DNA from: Norana najaformis
Taxonomy: Eukaryota; Annelida; Clitellata; Crassiclitellata; Hormogastridae
Reading direction: 5' to 3'
Length of the DNA: 64,000 bases
Assembly: GCA_964023275.1 (NCBI GenBank)
Contig: OZ029927.1
Coordinates: 8,410,720-8,474,719, forward strand
The stretch's first letter is position 1. Each line of letters opens with the position of its first letter. Positions 1 through 10,989 of the stretch are shown here, piece by piece. A program made the position numbers and the translations under genes. Below the pieces are notes generated by a model. That model was not told the origin of the DNA. It worked only from the letters and a program-made list of their open reading frames with translations, and did not search any database.

Positions 1-896
1 ACATTCTCTTCTGGAACATAGGAATCCTGTACGATCGTCTCTCAAGTGTCGAATATTTTCTGAGAGGTGCCAGCTTGTCTGCATCTCGCTGTTCCCTTCC
101 TCTTGCTTCGTCGTCAAGTCTCAGGCATGCGCTATTTTATGGAAACTATTTCTGGCTATACTCTTACTGAATATCAGACAACCATCCTGCATGATCCACA
201 GCTGCTGTATAGCTTCATTTCGGGACTTGTACACTCCAGCCAAGACATAAAATTATAAGTAGCACAGTAGCTCATCGTCAGCTCATGGTCCAGCTTTGCT
301 TCTTTATCTGTCCATTTCATGATCTATTTCAAAAAGGGATTTCTCATGAATAGCTGGAAAGTTGTGAAAGGCCTATCAACATTTCGAATGTCGTACCTTG
401 TTGGCCCAAGAGTGTTGTGCATTGCGTTTCCAGCTTTCTGTCGCGGTATTGTTTGTATGTCAGACTGTTTATGCCATACACTTTTCCCCTCTCTTTACGT
501 CCAAGTCTGGTCTTGACACTCATATGTTCCATTTCTGGTTGTTGAGGATTGTGATCCAGATCGAACCTCCTTACCAGTCTTGCCAGTTGCCTGGCCAGCA
601 TCCTGAGCATCGAGTGACGCAGCATCTGTTGTACCAGCTTCTGACTGCCCTCGTCAACCAGTTTCCATATTCCATCCAGCTGCGGAATATGGAAACAGCT
701 GCGATACCCAACTCGTGCCTTTCATGTAACAGTTGCAGTACGTTTTTGAATGGATTTCTTGATCTCTGACTCACTATGGCCACAAGTCAATCTTTCCTCA
801 GTACCACTATCCAAGATGTCCGTGTCTGGAGGCATTGGTTGACGGCATCTTCCTCTTCACTTGAACTCTCAAATGCATCCTCTTCTTCGTTATCCA
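1..896 (-). pseudogene. piggyBac-type transposase, decayed and cut by the window edge
   Basis: Read on the minus strand, three frames together give an acidic N-terminus (MDNEEEDAFESSSEEEDAV, from the ATG at 896-894), then the block NVDRPFTTFQLFMRNP near 330-395, KEAKLDHELT near 280-310, LAGVYKSRNEAIQQLW near 195-245 and an IFSKSIARN block near 130-195. Their order and wording match the N-terminal half of piggyBac-like transposases (DDE_Tnp_1_7 family), which cut and paste at TTAA sites. Several stops and frame changes separate the pieces, so it is not functional. The catalytic Asp residues would lie beyond position 1. I saw no convincing TTAA-flanked terminal repeat on the right side. Confidence 0.72.
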
Positions 897-973
897 TCTC
901 TTCCAAGAGAATGTTTCAACCTTCTTGTGCTGAACATTCACGTTTAAACATCTCAAAATACATACGTATCGCA

Positions 974-1019
974 ATTTATCTTGTGTTCGTTTATCTTGTG
1001 TTCGTTCCACAGTGGAACG
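974..1019. repeat. short tandem duplication followed by a palindrome
   Basis: Two copies of a 15-bp unit (TTTATCTTGTGTTCG) lie head to tail and run into the palindrome CGTTCCACAGTGGAACG. They sit just upstream of the piggyBac remnant and may belong to its 5' end; the role is unknown. Confidence 0.5.
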
Positions 1020-1209
1020 CAGAACTTTTCAAATTTCTGAATTAAATATGTGGCTCAAGTGTTTCTTACACTGACGTTTTCATTGTTCAACCTTCTGTTC
1101 TGCATACCAAAGTGCTGAGCATCTCATAATTATTGAAAGATATCAAAGTAGTACACAAAATAAGTATTTCAATCTATTCTCAGTGTTGAACTCTGGCGAG
1201 AAATATAAT

Positions 1210-2450
1210 TCAGCATAGGTCAACAAATAAAACATCAGGCAGAGAAAATCTTTCGTGGCTAGAACAATGCTGTAGAAATTCTTTCTCCATTTCAAACAGT
1301 CCATCACATATCCCACATCCATAAGGTTTTGCAAAAAAAGTTTCAACTTCCGGAAATGATTTCAATTTGTTCAAATGTAGATAAGCTCCAGCTCTAATAT
1401 TTTTAGAGAAACTTGTTTTTTGATTAGAATTATTATGGAAAATCATTGAGAAAAGTTCACTTCTTTTGTCAATAATGGCATCTGTGTTACTTAATGAGGT
1501 GCATTGTTCAGAAAGGTTTGCATTTGAGTCTGTCTTCAGTTTAAGACCTTTTGGCCGTAGACCATTTCCTGAATAGAATTTAAGCTGTTTGTTCAGAGCA
1601 CTAGTCTCATTAAAAGGTTTCTTCCACATGTACGGTTTCTCATTTGTATGGGTTCTTGTATGTTTCTTTAGACCTCTGTGTTCTCTAAATGATTTACAGC
1701 AAACACCACAAATGTGTGGTTTTCCCTTAATATGAGTTTTCGTGTGACTTTGCAGATAACCATAACATGAAAATGATTTCTCACAGATGTGGCAGATGTA
1801 TGGTCTCTCTCCAGTATGAACTCTCACATGATTCCTCAAACTACTACACCGTGTAAATGATTTCTCACATAACTCACATCTGTACAGCTTTTCTCCTGTA
1901 TGGATGCTCACATGATGCTTTAGATGAGCATCCTGCGTAAATGATTTCTGACACAACTGGCATTTGTATGGCTTTTCTCCTGTATGGTTTTTCATGTGCC
2001 TCTTTAGATTACTATTCTTTGTAAAATATTTCTCACATAATTCACATTTGTATGGTTTCTCTCCTGTATGGGTTCTCATGTGTTCCTTCAAAGCACCATT
2101 TTTGTGAAAAGATTTCTGACATAACTGACAGTGGCATGGCTTTTCTTCAGTATTTGTTCTTATGTGACTGTTCAGCTGACCAACTTCTGCAAATGATTTC
2201 TGACATAACTGACAAATATATCGTCTTTCTCCTGTATGTTTTATCATAATTTACCAAGTCGTGAAAATGATCTGTAATATAACTGGCATTTGTGTGGTTT
2301 TTCTTCACTATCGGTCCTCGGTGACATTTCAAAACATCCGACTATGCAAATGACATTTGACATAACAGGCATTTGTCAGGTTTTGACATAATGGGCATTT
2401 GTCAGGTTTTTCTGCAGTATAATTACTACTCACATGACCCTCATCAACTT
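1210..2450 (-). pseudogene. C2H2 zinc-finger protein, 5'-broken paralogue of the 16.1-kb gene
   Basis: An open frame of 345 codons (2247 to 1210) holds seven tandem fingers of the CxxC-x12-HxxxH type with TGEKPY linkers, a degenerate eighth, and a C-terminal CGICDGLFEMEKEFLQHC module ending in FVDLC. Finger arrays of this kind bind DNA in the nucleus. The first finger of the open frame reads HIRTN and has lost its last His. Upstream, between 2248 and 2450, more finger sequence (EKPDKCPLC, EEKPHKCQL, RSFSRLGKL) is present, but it is split by stops, frame changes and a small duplication. The paralogue at 16137-17696 shares the same N-terminal SS..EVDE stretch, the finger wording and the C-terminus. 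This copy is therefore a shortened sister with a ruined 5' end, unless translation restarts internally. Confidence 0.8.
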
Positions 2451-2629
2451 CACCGACATATTTGATGCAAGTGCAGCTTACAGCACACCTTCTGCCTTTG
2501 TTCAGTAAGATGTTTCAAAAACTGATTATATGGTCACAAAAAACATATTTTCCAAAGGGTTGTTAAGACTATTCGAAAACGATGAAACAGTTGACAGCCA
2601 TGATACCTGTGTAAGAAAAATTGACTTCA

Positions 2630-2840
2630 ATTCTTTGTATGGTTCATGACATCACATTTTCTATACTGTGTAATAAAACTTCTAGTGTTGTACAGTATTT
2701 CATTTTCGTACATTTTTATGTGGCACCAAAATGTAAGAACAAACGTTGAACAGTAGCAATAAGCAACAGAGATTATTTGGTTCTCTAAACAATGCATAGA
2801 CGCATGAGGTAGAAGTTAATTGGTTGAGCAATTGTTTTGT
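2630..2840. repeat. part of inverted duplication (partner 15680-15850)
   Basis: Read as reverse complement, 15680-15850 matches this stretch, for example GCAGTATTTTATTTTCG against GTACAGTATTTCATTTTCG and the CATGAACCATAC / GGTTCATGACATCAC match. It is the upstream flank of the zinc-finger gene in both copies, so the duplication covered gene plus flank. Divergence is clear (roughly 75-80% by eye). Confidence 0.7.
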
Positions 2841-2904
2841 CACAACTGTCACAGACCGAACCCTAGATTCTTATCCTTCCCTGATCCTATTATTGGCATT
2901 GAAT

Positions 2905-3625
2905 GAGTTAAACTTGTTAAACTGTTGGGTGTTTTGTTTAGAGATGATCTGAAATATGATGACTATGTGTCTTTTATTTTGACTATTTGCAGTCAACGCC
3001 TTTACCCACTAAAAGTCCTTCAATCTCAGGGAATGCCTTCCAATAAATTACAAAGTATTTTCCAAGCTCTTGTAGTCTCCAGCCTTACCTATGCTCTCCT
3101 ATCCTGGGGTGGTTTCCTGTCAACAGAATTAATTGGGAGAATCAATTCCATTTTATGCTGTGCTGTGCGTAGTGGCCTTTTGAATGGTGACAGTATAAAA
3201 TTGGAAAATTATTGTGAGAAAATTGAATTGAAATTCTTTAAAAGCATCCAGGAGCCTAACCACTGCCTTCACCAGTTACTTCCAGCTAAGCTCTCACACG
3301 GTTTCACCTTGAGGGAAAGGAGACATAATTTTGAATTGCCAAACTTTCACACATTGCTCCATAAAAGATCCTTTGTCTTTCAATCACAGTATAAATACAG
3401 AAAACTAACTTTTTCAGTAGATCAATATATCATTTCTGCTAGATTTTCCTAATAGTTGCGGCTCTGTATTCTGAACTATGTAACCATAATTATTTTATTA
3501 AGTTGTCCATCAGACCCTATTTTACATTGTTCATGTCATTTATTAAATTGCTGTGTGCATTGTTGTTGTAAAGTGTGGGCATTTGACTCATGCTAATAAA
3601 AGAATACTTACTTACTTACTTATAC
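2905..3625 (+). mobile_element. 5'-truncated CR1/Jockey-like LINE, C-terminal RT end
   Basis: An open frame (VKLLGVLFRDDLKYDDYV, then LTICSQRLYPLKVLQSQGMP, SLTYALLSWGGFLSTEL) is the region just after the reverse-transcriptase catalytic core of a non-LTR retrotransposon. It stays open for about 175 codons, so it is fairly young. The copy starts abruptly at VKLLG, as expected from incomplete target-primed reverse transcription. It ends in a polyadenylation-like TAATAAAAG and an (ACTT)n tail. It separates two stretches (2740-2830 and 3640-3745) that both resemble the upstream flank of the 16.1-kb zinc-finger gene. Confidence 0.8.
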
Positions 3626-3629
3626 CTAG

Positions 3630-3760
3630 TGACAAGTATTAACTCCTATTGCTAAGCAATGGAGATCATTTGATTCATAAGAAATTGGATGGCTGTCGCT
3701 AAATGATAGAATCATGTGGTACACAGCTACTGAAGAACAGACACTGTAGATACCCCAGCA
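3630..3760. repeat. part of inverted duplication (partner 15590-15710)
   Basis: AATGGAGATCATTTGATTC followed by GGATGGCTG and AAATGATAGAATC matches the reverse complement of 15600-15700 closely. A diverged second version of the same stretch lies at 2740-2830 on the other side of the LINE. Confidence 0.7.
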
Positions 3761-3794
3761 TCCATGCACTAGAACTACAATTCTTGTTTTACCC

Positions 3795-4175
3795 AATTTT
3801 GTAAATTATCAACGAAAAGCCATCCAGGAACTCAATAATATAAGCATTTTCCTGGTTGTAGTTCCCTCTGTTTGGCTGCTCATGATGCTCTTGTTATCCC
3901 TTGGGCTCAGTCCTCTATTACCCAGCATAGAAGCTTTGCTTTCACTGGTCCTGCATCCTGGAACAGCCTTCCTTATAAGACCAGATATGAGCTAATCAGC
4001 CTGTCACCTTTGTTTCAGAAGCTTTTGAATTCTGTCCATTTGGCCGTGGGTCTTTTCTGACTGGTCGGGAGCATTACTGGTGAGTTTCTTCTTGAAGTTG
4101 TGCTTTATAAATCTTCATTTATGTTACGTTATGCTCTTTTATGCCCTAGTCAGTAAAACTCACTTGAATTGAATT
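3795..4175 (+). mobile_element. L2/CR1-like LINE 3' fragment
   Basis: The reading RSFAFTGPASWNSLPYKTR is the typical C-terminal end of L2/CR1 polyproteins (usual form xFSVAGPxxWNSLP). The copy has lost everything upstream. It ends in TTGAATTGAATTG, a short repeat tail. Confidence 0.65.
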
Positions 4176-4184
4176 GTAATGGAA

Positions 4185-4400
4185 AGATTCCACATCAAAA
4201 TTGGATGCAGAAAGTTAAAGCTGTATAAGTTACAAACTGAACATAAAAGAAGACCTGATGGGAATGTTAATAAGACGGAAAATGGCCCTTTCTAAATAGA
4301 TCTGCAGGATGGATAATGTCAGATCAAAGCGTGATTTAGAAAAACCTTGCAGATAATAGATTCACCAAAGAGTAGACAAAAAACGTCCATGGCTTGACTA
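4185..4400 (+). mobile_element. RTE-like LINE C-terminal fragment (twin of 15180-15470)
   Basis: The frame EDLMGMLIRRKMALSK then ICRMDNVRSKRDLEKPC resembles the C-terminal LIRRKLGLFGHICRMNNDRK segment of the RTE element at 57.7 kb, with an in-frame stop. The nucleotide match to the reverse complement of 15300-15460 (CATAAAAGAAGACCTGATG in both) shows that this fragment was part of the inverted duplication. Confidence 0.65.
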
Positions 4401-4429
4401 TGAAGATGATGATGATAATGATGATGAGA

Positions 4430-5150
4430 TGATTATTGAGTAGTGGATATATAATCGAACCGCTGCACGAAATAGCATCCAGCTAATATTCCTTCTGTGC
4501 GATTATCTTTCTGTGCAACGCCAATCAGTGCAGAGTTCGAACTGGCACAGTGCGCTTTAAATCGGATCACTGAAAATCTGGTCAAAGCGCGCCATTGATT
4601 TCGTGATCTTTTATATATATGCTGGCTACTGTTTGAAAACGAAATCAAATTCTTACCACCTTTACAAAAAGAAATAAAAAATTGTTGTGCTATCTAAATT
4701 TGAGTCGCTACAAAATGGCGAACAAGCAACAAAGTTGCTTAAAGTGAACAAGAAACCAGGCTGATTTACTAATGTATTTATTGCCATCTGGCGATTAATT
4801 TTATACCCCAATATAATAATACTAATAACCGTTGCACCACACCAAATTATGCTTAAGTAAAATGTAACATTTACTCGAAGTCTAATGTAAGAATAAAATA
4901 CTGAAATAGATATCTGACAGCTCTTTGTTCATTTTGATGCGATTGTTTTAGCAAACGGCCTTCAACTAGAAATGAATAAGAAACGGGGGTGATACAAACC
5001 TACTTGTCAGAAAGATAAGATGTTTTTAGTTTAGGTTTTTAGGCTTGGTAATGCCCAGCAGACGTTCATGCGACAATTTGGAACCATGCAAATTGACCAG
5101 TAATGTTTAATAGTCAATTCTTTCTAGGCTCTTCTTAAGTGCTGCTATAA
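4430..5150. other. no recognised feature
   Basis: About 700 bp of ordinary, AT-leaning sequence after a short (GATGAT)n run. I see no coding pattern, tandem repeat or RNA gene. Confidence 0.5.
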
Positions 5151-5164
5151 TACGAACTCACCAA

Positions 5165-5460
5165 CACTTCACCTCTTTCAGTTTCTGCGCAGGTCTTTCA
5201 CTCAAGACTGAAAACACTTCTTTTCCAAAAATCTTATCCTGATTCTTCCTCTTCCTCTTGTCTCTCTTCTCGCTTCAGTTTCAAACAGCATCCACCGTAG
5301 CCGTCCGACTGTCTGAGTGCCTGACTCCTGGATCTTGACCCTTTTGCCTATCGATTTTGTTTTGACTGAGCGCCTGTGAATAAGCTGGTTCCCGCGACTT
5401 AGCTTTCGTTGAGCGCTGTAGAAATTTCGAGATTACGATTACGATTACGATAATGTTCAC
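5165..5460 (+). mobile_element. L2-like LINE 3' end with (ATTACG)n tail
   Basis: The C-terminal reading SRLKTLLFQK-type then serine-rich text is followed by a conserved 3' segment (GAATAAGCTGGTTCCCGCG, GAGCGCTGTAGAAATTTCG) and a (GATTAC)n tail. The same 3' segment recurs near 12440, 31680, 36890, 44105, 45155, 49550 and 56260 in both orientations, which defines one dispersed retrotransposon family. Confidence 0.7.
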
Positions 5461-5596
5461 TTATTGATTGGAAGTAATTCAAGCAAAAAATATCTCAATT
5501 CTTTAATCATCAATTATTTGTCACTGCTCTCCCTCGTTTTGCAGCGACGATCTTAAAAGCTTCAATTACGATGAACCTTCTGTCTAACGTTATTGG

Positions 5597-5662
5597 TCAA
5601 CACCTTGTGGGTGTTGATGATGATGATGATGAAAACTGCCACCCTGCAGCAGGGTGGCAGTC
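5597..5662. repeat. two adjacent perfect hairpins
   Basis: TCAACACC...GGTGTTGA (8-bp arms, 5597-5617) is followed after a (GAT)n spacer by ACTGCCACCCTGC-A-GCAGGGTGGCAGT (13-bp perfect arms, 5636-5662). The role is unknown. No run of T follows, so there is no RNA polymerase III terminator. Confidence 0.7.
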
Positions 5663-5939
5663 TACCGGATGTGTTGATTTTAAATTTTCTTGTCTTTTTT
5701 CAATAAATTTGTCGATTTTATCTATTAAAATTATCGTTTCTAAGGTAAACATTTGTATTTTGTAACTAGTTTGCCTTTCTTCTTCTGCTGGCAGATAAGT
5801 TTAATTATTATTTATTCTTCTCTATGTCTGTTTTCGTTCTCGTCGTAAGCGGACGTTGGCTGACCAATGTTTACTGGTTCACGACCTAATGGAACAGTGG
5901 AATTTCAACCACAATCTTGTAATTTTATGGTTTTAAATC

Positions 5940-8596
5940 CCTACGAACACGGCTGGCCCTGTTTTAATTTTCTGTGTTCGTGATTCGCCCATGAACTGAA
6001 GATATGTTCTTTTCTTCCTTAGGTCACGCCTTTCTGTTTTAATTCGCTGTGCCGGTCTCCTTGTGTCTTCTCTTATTATGGCTGCCTCATTTCGTTGCTC
6101 GCTTTTATACTGTATTTTGTTCTTCTTACTCTTCCTTGCCAAATCTGGTAGAGATGGATCTGTTGTTGGATTTACACATGCATCACTACGGTCTGGTCTG
6201 TTTTTCTAACTTGGCTGAAGCGCATTCATTTTACTTGGTTCCTAGTACGGCGTTTTCTATTCAGTCATATGTTCTGCTGCTGCATAATACCAATAACATT
6301 ATTTTTTGTTCTGAGTTGAATGTGAATTCACTTAAAACATTTTCGGCTACAAATCACTGGTCATCTCCTCCTGTGCTCCTGCACAAACAGCTAATGTGTT
6401 GGCTATTCAGTTCCAGTCTACTTTAACTGAGCTTCTTGACAGGCAAATTCCTTTTAGAACCAAGAGAGTTGTTGAGCGCACATCACAACCTTGATTTAAC
6501 TCTACCATTTCTGAAGCTAGGCGGCACAGAAGTCAGCTTGAGCATTGGTGGCGTCATTTTTGTCTTCTCTCTGACCAGCTAGGTTTAAGCAACAATGCAA
6601 ACTTCTGCGAAAACTGGTTTCATCGGCTAAATCTGAGTATTTAACTAATTTAATCAATGAATATTCAGCATCACCAAAAACCTTGTGGTTGGCCTTAAAT
6701 GAATTACTGCATCGGGAGAAGTCAGATTTGTTCCCTGCTATATGCTCAACTAGTCAAGATCTTGCCAGTAAATTCTTTACCTTTTTTGCAGATAAAATCT
6801 CTGGTATAAGGCTGAAATTTGTTGGTTCATCTGCATTAGATAAATTTCTTCATCCTAATTCCTTGCCTCCTGTCTTAGATTACTTTCAACCTACAACTCT
6901 TGCAGAGGTTCGCACATTTATCTTTTCTTCTCCGAACAAAAGCTGTCTCCTTGATGCCATTCCCACATCTCTGTTGAAGGAATGCTTCGATGTTCTGGAT
7001 CCAACCATTACATCAATTATCAGTTTCTCTTTGCATGATGGCTCCTTCCCATCTGTTTTTGCTCATGCCATGGTTCATGCTGTGCTAAAGAAACCCTCTC
7101 TTGACCAAGTGACCTGTCTAATTACAGACTCATATCAACTTTGAATTTTGGAGCCAAAATTCTTGAACGAATAGTTTTGAATCATTTGCAGGTTCATCTG
7201 TCTGCCAACTCGCTATTATCCCCCTTTCAGTCTGCACACCATAAGTTTCATTAAACAGGATCCGCACTTCTTGCTGTTCATGATGACATCATGTGCTCTA
7301 TGGATAAGAGTGACAGCACTTGTTCTTCTAGACTTATCTGCTGCATTTGATACAGTGGATCATTCACTCTTGTTGCATTATCTCCAGCATTGGTTTGGAG
7401 TTTCTGGTCCTGCCCTGAATTTGTTTGCTATTTATCTTAGTCCTCGCACTCAAGCAGTATATATAAATGGTGATTATTCATCTAGTGCTTTGTTGACATG
7501 TGGTGTTCCACAGGGTTCTGTGCTTGGTCCTCTTTTATTCTCACCCTGCACAACACCATTAGGTACACTACTTGACCATCATTCACTAGGATATCACTTC
7601 TATGCTGATGATACTCAAATGTACATTTCTTTTGACAGTTTGTCTTGTCATTCATCTGTGCAGCTGTTATGCTGTGCCTTTGATGACGTGCAGTCTTGGA
7701 TGGCAGCTGATAAACTCCTTCTTAACCCATCAAAAACTGAATTTATGCACCTGGGGATTCCACAGCAGCTGAAAAAGTTCGAATGGCTCAACTCTTTAAA
7801 ACTGGGTGATTCACTTGTGGAGTTGGTTGATGTTGCTCATAACTTGGGCGTTATTTTTGATTCTACCATGTCTCTCACCAACTACTATATAAATGGAATT
7901 TATAAGTTTTCATATACATGTATGCGTATTCGTGACATACGCAGAATTCGACGATATGTCCCTATGGCTTCAAGGATATCTATAGCAAACGCACTAGTCT
8001 CCAGTCGACTTGTTTACTGTAACTCGCTTCAAAGTCAAACATGCAGAAACTTCAAAGAATACAGAACTCTTTGGCCAGAGCCATAACTGTTACATCAAAA
8101 TCTGAGCACATAACCCCTGTACTTAAATATTTGCATTGGCTTCCTACTCAGCAAAGAATTTCTTTTAAATTGGGCTTATAGTTTACAAAACATTGAAATC
8201 TGGACAACCACAATACTTAAAAACAGTCCTTACTCCTCAAACTCATCATTATTCAACCAGGTCATCTGAATGCCTTGTTCTTGTCATGCCAGAAACTAGA
8301 ACTTTTCTTGGTAGGCTAGCTTTTTCGGTTGCTGGACCGAAATTTTGGAATTCTCTTCCTGCATCAGTGCGTTATGCTCATTCTGTTATGTCATTTCGTT
8401 CTTGACTTAAGACTTACCTTTTTCAGTTGGCTTATCCGCCGTAGGCAGCCTCTCTGTCTTAGTGGACTGATCTGGATATCGACCTGAATGCGGATTAAAT
8501 CAGAAGCGCCATCGATTCATGCCTTGTGCATTAGACACAAACTCTCTAGAAGTTTTTAATAAATAAATAAATAATAATAATAATAATAATAATAAT
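5940..8596 (+). mobile_element. L2-like LINE, long but decayed, with (AAT)n tail
   Basis: The pieces run in order from a linker (TELLDRQIPFRTKRVVERTS, near 6430) through the RT entry block (FADKISGIR, PTSLLKECFDVLDPTI), ILERIVLNHLQ, LLDLSAAFDTVDHSLL, TCGVPQGSVLGPLLF and the catalytic YADDTQMYIS (near 7600), to the C-terminal HWLPTQQRISFKL and FSVAGPKFWNSLPASVR. The RT Asp pair is kept, but at least five stops or frame changes break the frame, including one near 7144 and one near 8040. The 3' segment ending GCGCCATCGATTCATGCC and CATTAGACAC leads into (AAT)n. This 3' end is shared with several fragments in the 46-57 kb region and with the SINE at 51.7 kb. The endonuclease domain was not recognised. 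Confidence 0.8.
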
Positions 8597-8775
8597 TGGG
8601 GATGCATGCATGATTCAAGTTAACTGTTTGACCTAAATTTTAAAAAGTCTTTATTCTTATCAAGAGGTCAGCCTGAGGTCGATTTCGGGTTTATGCATTA
8701 TTAATAATAATTTTTGTCTTCGTTGCATTCACAACGCTGCAGCCGGCTCACATTCCACATTAGCTGCTTGGAGGA

Positions 8776-9322
8776 TCTGGCAGAGAGAAGGTACTACGAA
8801 AGGTGACGGCGTTGAAACGTTGAATTATGATTGAAAGCCGTTGAAAATTACGCGACCGCTAACTCAGGGTTGCTTCTTCACCACGGCGCTTACAGACAGG
8901 ATCACGAGATTCGGAGGTCAGTCTAGTGAAAGAGACGATCAACCGAAAGATGGTCAGCCCATCGTCACATACATTCGACGAAGCGCAGGTCCAAATATAC
9001 ACACTGATGCAACGGGACAGTTATCCTAGGTTCCTCAATTCACAGATGTTAAAACGAATGTTACAATGATATGATGATAATAATAATAATAATAATATTA
9101 ATAATACAGTTCACTTCTCGATTCACATGATTTTATCCCCTTGGCCCTTGAAACCCTTGGCCCCATAAACAACACCTGCTTATCCTTTATCTCTGATTTG
9201 AGCCGTTGTCTATCTCGCATTTCCAGAGACGCGAGATAACCTAGCTATCTTTTTCAACGGCTTTCAATCATAATTCAACGTTTCAACGCCGTCACCTTTC
9301 GTAGTACCTTCTCTCTGCCAGA
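8776..9322. repeat. foldback: perfect 72-bp inverted repeat
   Basis: 8776-8847 (from TCTGGCAGAGAGAAGG to AGCCGTTGAAAA) recurs without a mismatch as the reverse complement at 9251-9322, with about 400 bp between. Flanks outside the arms differ. The spacer holds an (AAT)n run and the small hairpin TATCTCGC...GCGAGATA (9211-9238). No coding frame is evident in it. It could be a MITE-like foldback element or a recent inverted copying event. Confidence 0.85.
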
Positions 9323-9399
9323 GCCGGATGAGACGTAGCTGTTCCAGATGCTCACTTCTGTCTCCGGACTAATTTTTTCTTGAGATTATACCTACCTCG

Positions 9400-9830
9400 G
9401 GTAAAAAAATAATAAATTGTCAACCTTTCTTCATAGCTCAGATCCTGGTAACCCTAGATCATTTTCGAAGCTCTCTTTGCACTTTTTGGAGTTGTGCTAT
9501 GTCATATTTCAGATATGGATTCCATACCTTTTTCTAAGTGTCAAACATATTTGCAACCTCAGTATTATGTTTTTTCTTGTCTCTTCTAGCTATTGTATTC
9601 TTGATCATATCTAAGGCTGAGTTAGCATTTTTACCACATTGCCTTTAAGGTTTTGCACTCCTCTTCACAATCACGCCACTTTCTCAATAACTCTCAATTC
9701 TTTATCTCCAGTTCATTTGAAACTCTGCTTCTTTCCCTATATGTATCACCGAGCATTTTTCAATTTAAAAAGCATCTACCAGGCGTGTGACCATTTGCTC
9801 ATCCTTCTTAGATCTTGTTGAGGTGTGTCC
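9400..9830 (-). mobile_element. LINE fragment, RT C-terminal part, decayed
   Basis: On the minus strand the readings ANSALDMIKNTIARRDK and WNPYLKYDIAQLQKVQREL match the region after the RT core of non-LTR elements (usual KANSALGMIKRTF...WNPYLKKDIxxLExVQRRA). Stops and frame changes occur. A sister fragment lies at 24416-24604. Confidence 0.65.
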
Positions 9831-9919
9831 AGTTTTTCCATCATCAACCACTTGAGAGCGGGCCGGCCGGGCCGAGCTGCATGGTCCTGCCCGATGATCA
9901 TCTCTAATGTACAGTACAG

Positions 9920-10045
9920 TGTTGTCCAGAGTAAATGTAAATGTAAATTTAGGCTCCTATACGGTTTCTTTAGGGACCGTATGGCTCGACCCTACCCATT
10001 TTCAATGAATTTGTCTTAGGGCTAATGACTCCGAGTCTATGATAC
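9920..10045 (+). repeat. dispersed retroposon end with (GTAAAT)n
   Basis: (GTAAAT)n runs into a segment with GACCGTATGG, CTCGACCCT and TTTTCAATGAATTTGTC. The same layout occurs at 25706-25815, in reverse near 36740-36860, and at 56155-56260. It is a retroposed family of unknown coding parent. Confidence 0.6.
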
Positions 10046-10730
10046 CCGATTCCTAGTTTTCATCAAGTCTGAATCCCATGGATCGAGTCCGTAGTCGTCA
10101 TGGAGTTTCAGTCCGAGTTCTGGAATTGTGTAATTTGTTTTAATAGCACGGTTTGTCTGGAAGCATTGTTTCAATATTAGATTTTGACGCCTAGGCATAA
10201 TATTGCTCGCATAAGTATGTAAGTGGCTTTTTTAACTAATGCAAGGCAAACGCTTACAATTTCACAAAATAGACAGCTGACCAAAAAAGGCCCCTTGAGA
10301 CGTTAGCTTCAAGATGGTTAGCTCGCTTTATGTTGATGGTGATACATCGAGACTCTTCGCCATCGATATAGCGTTTTTAGAATCCTGACTCTCCAAATCT
10401 GTACTATCTGCAGGTGGAAATTCTGGGCCATTCGTTTTTGATTCAAAAACATGGCGGCATCCGCTCAGTAATGACCTAATCTAATGTAAACTTAGAACTT
10501 TTATACTGCCATCGCATTAATGCTCTAAGCATTAATCGATGGCAAATTTAAAACTTCGAAACGGAGTCACATTCCGGTCAATTCCAAGGGTTAGTCTAAT
10601 GAGACACCCATTTGGCTGCAAAGTTTGAAGCACCTCTCTGTGGACATTGGAGTCAGGTTAGTTTCTTGTTTTATGTCTCCGCAAGTTTTAAATTTGTTTC
10701 TAAGTCTTGACGGCTCGTTAGAGTTTTTTT
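10045..10730. other. no recognised gene; one hairpin at 10507-10544
   Basis: Ordinary sequence except for a near-perfect hairpin with arms TGCCATCGCATTAATGCT and AGCATTAATCGATGGCA, which differ by one base. Its CATCGATGG wording recalls the L2-like 3' end, so it may be a retrotransposon relic. Confidence 0.45.
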
Positions 10731-10734
10731 TTAC

Positions 10735-10960
10735 ACCAGCGGATTCCTCATGAACAAAAAGGGGCCAAGGACAGATCCTTGTGGAACAAGAGCAGTGCAG
10801 ACAGAAGAAGACCGAGCAGAACCAGTGCCCACTTGCTGAGACCTACTGCAGAGGTAAGAAGCTAACCAGCTTAAGGCAGTCTCAGACACAACAGAGCTTT
10901 CCAAGTTTTCCAAGTTGAATGCATTGACATGCTGTGTAATTGATCAAATTAGATCAAATG
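10735..10960 (-). mobile_element. LINE reverse-transcriptase fragment
   Basis: The minus frame reads ETALSWLASYLCSRSQQVG, then VPQGSVLGPFLF, which is the RT block just upstream of the YADD motif (normally GVPQGSVLGPLLF). Only this stretch remains. Confidence 0.75.
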
Positions 10961-10989
10961 TTGTTCTAACGCCGCCTACGGGCGATTCT

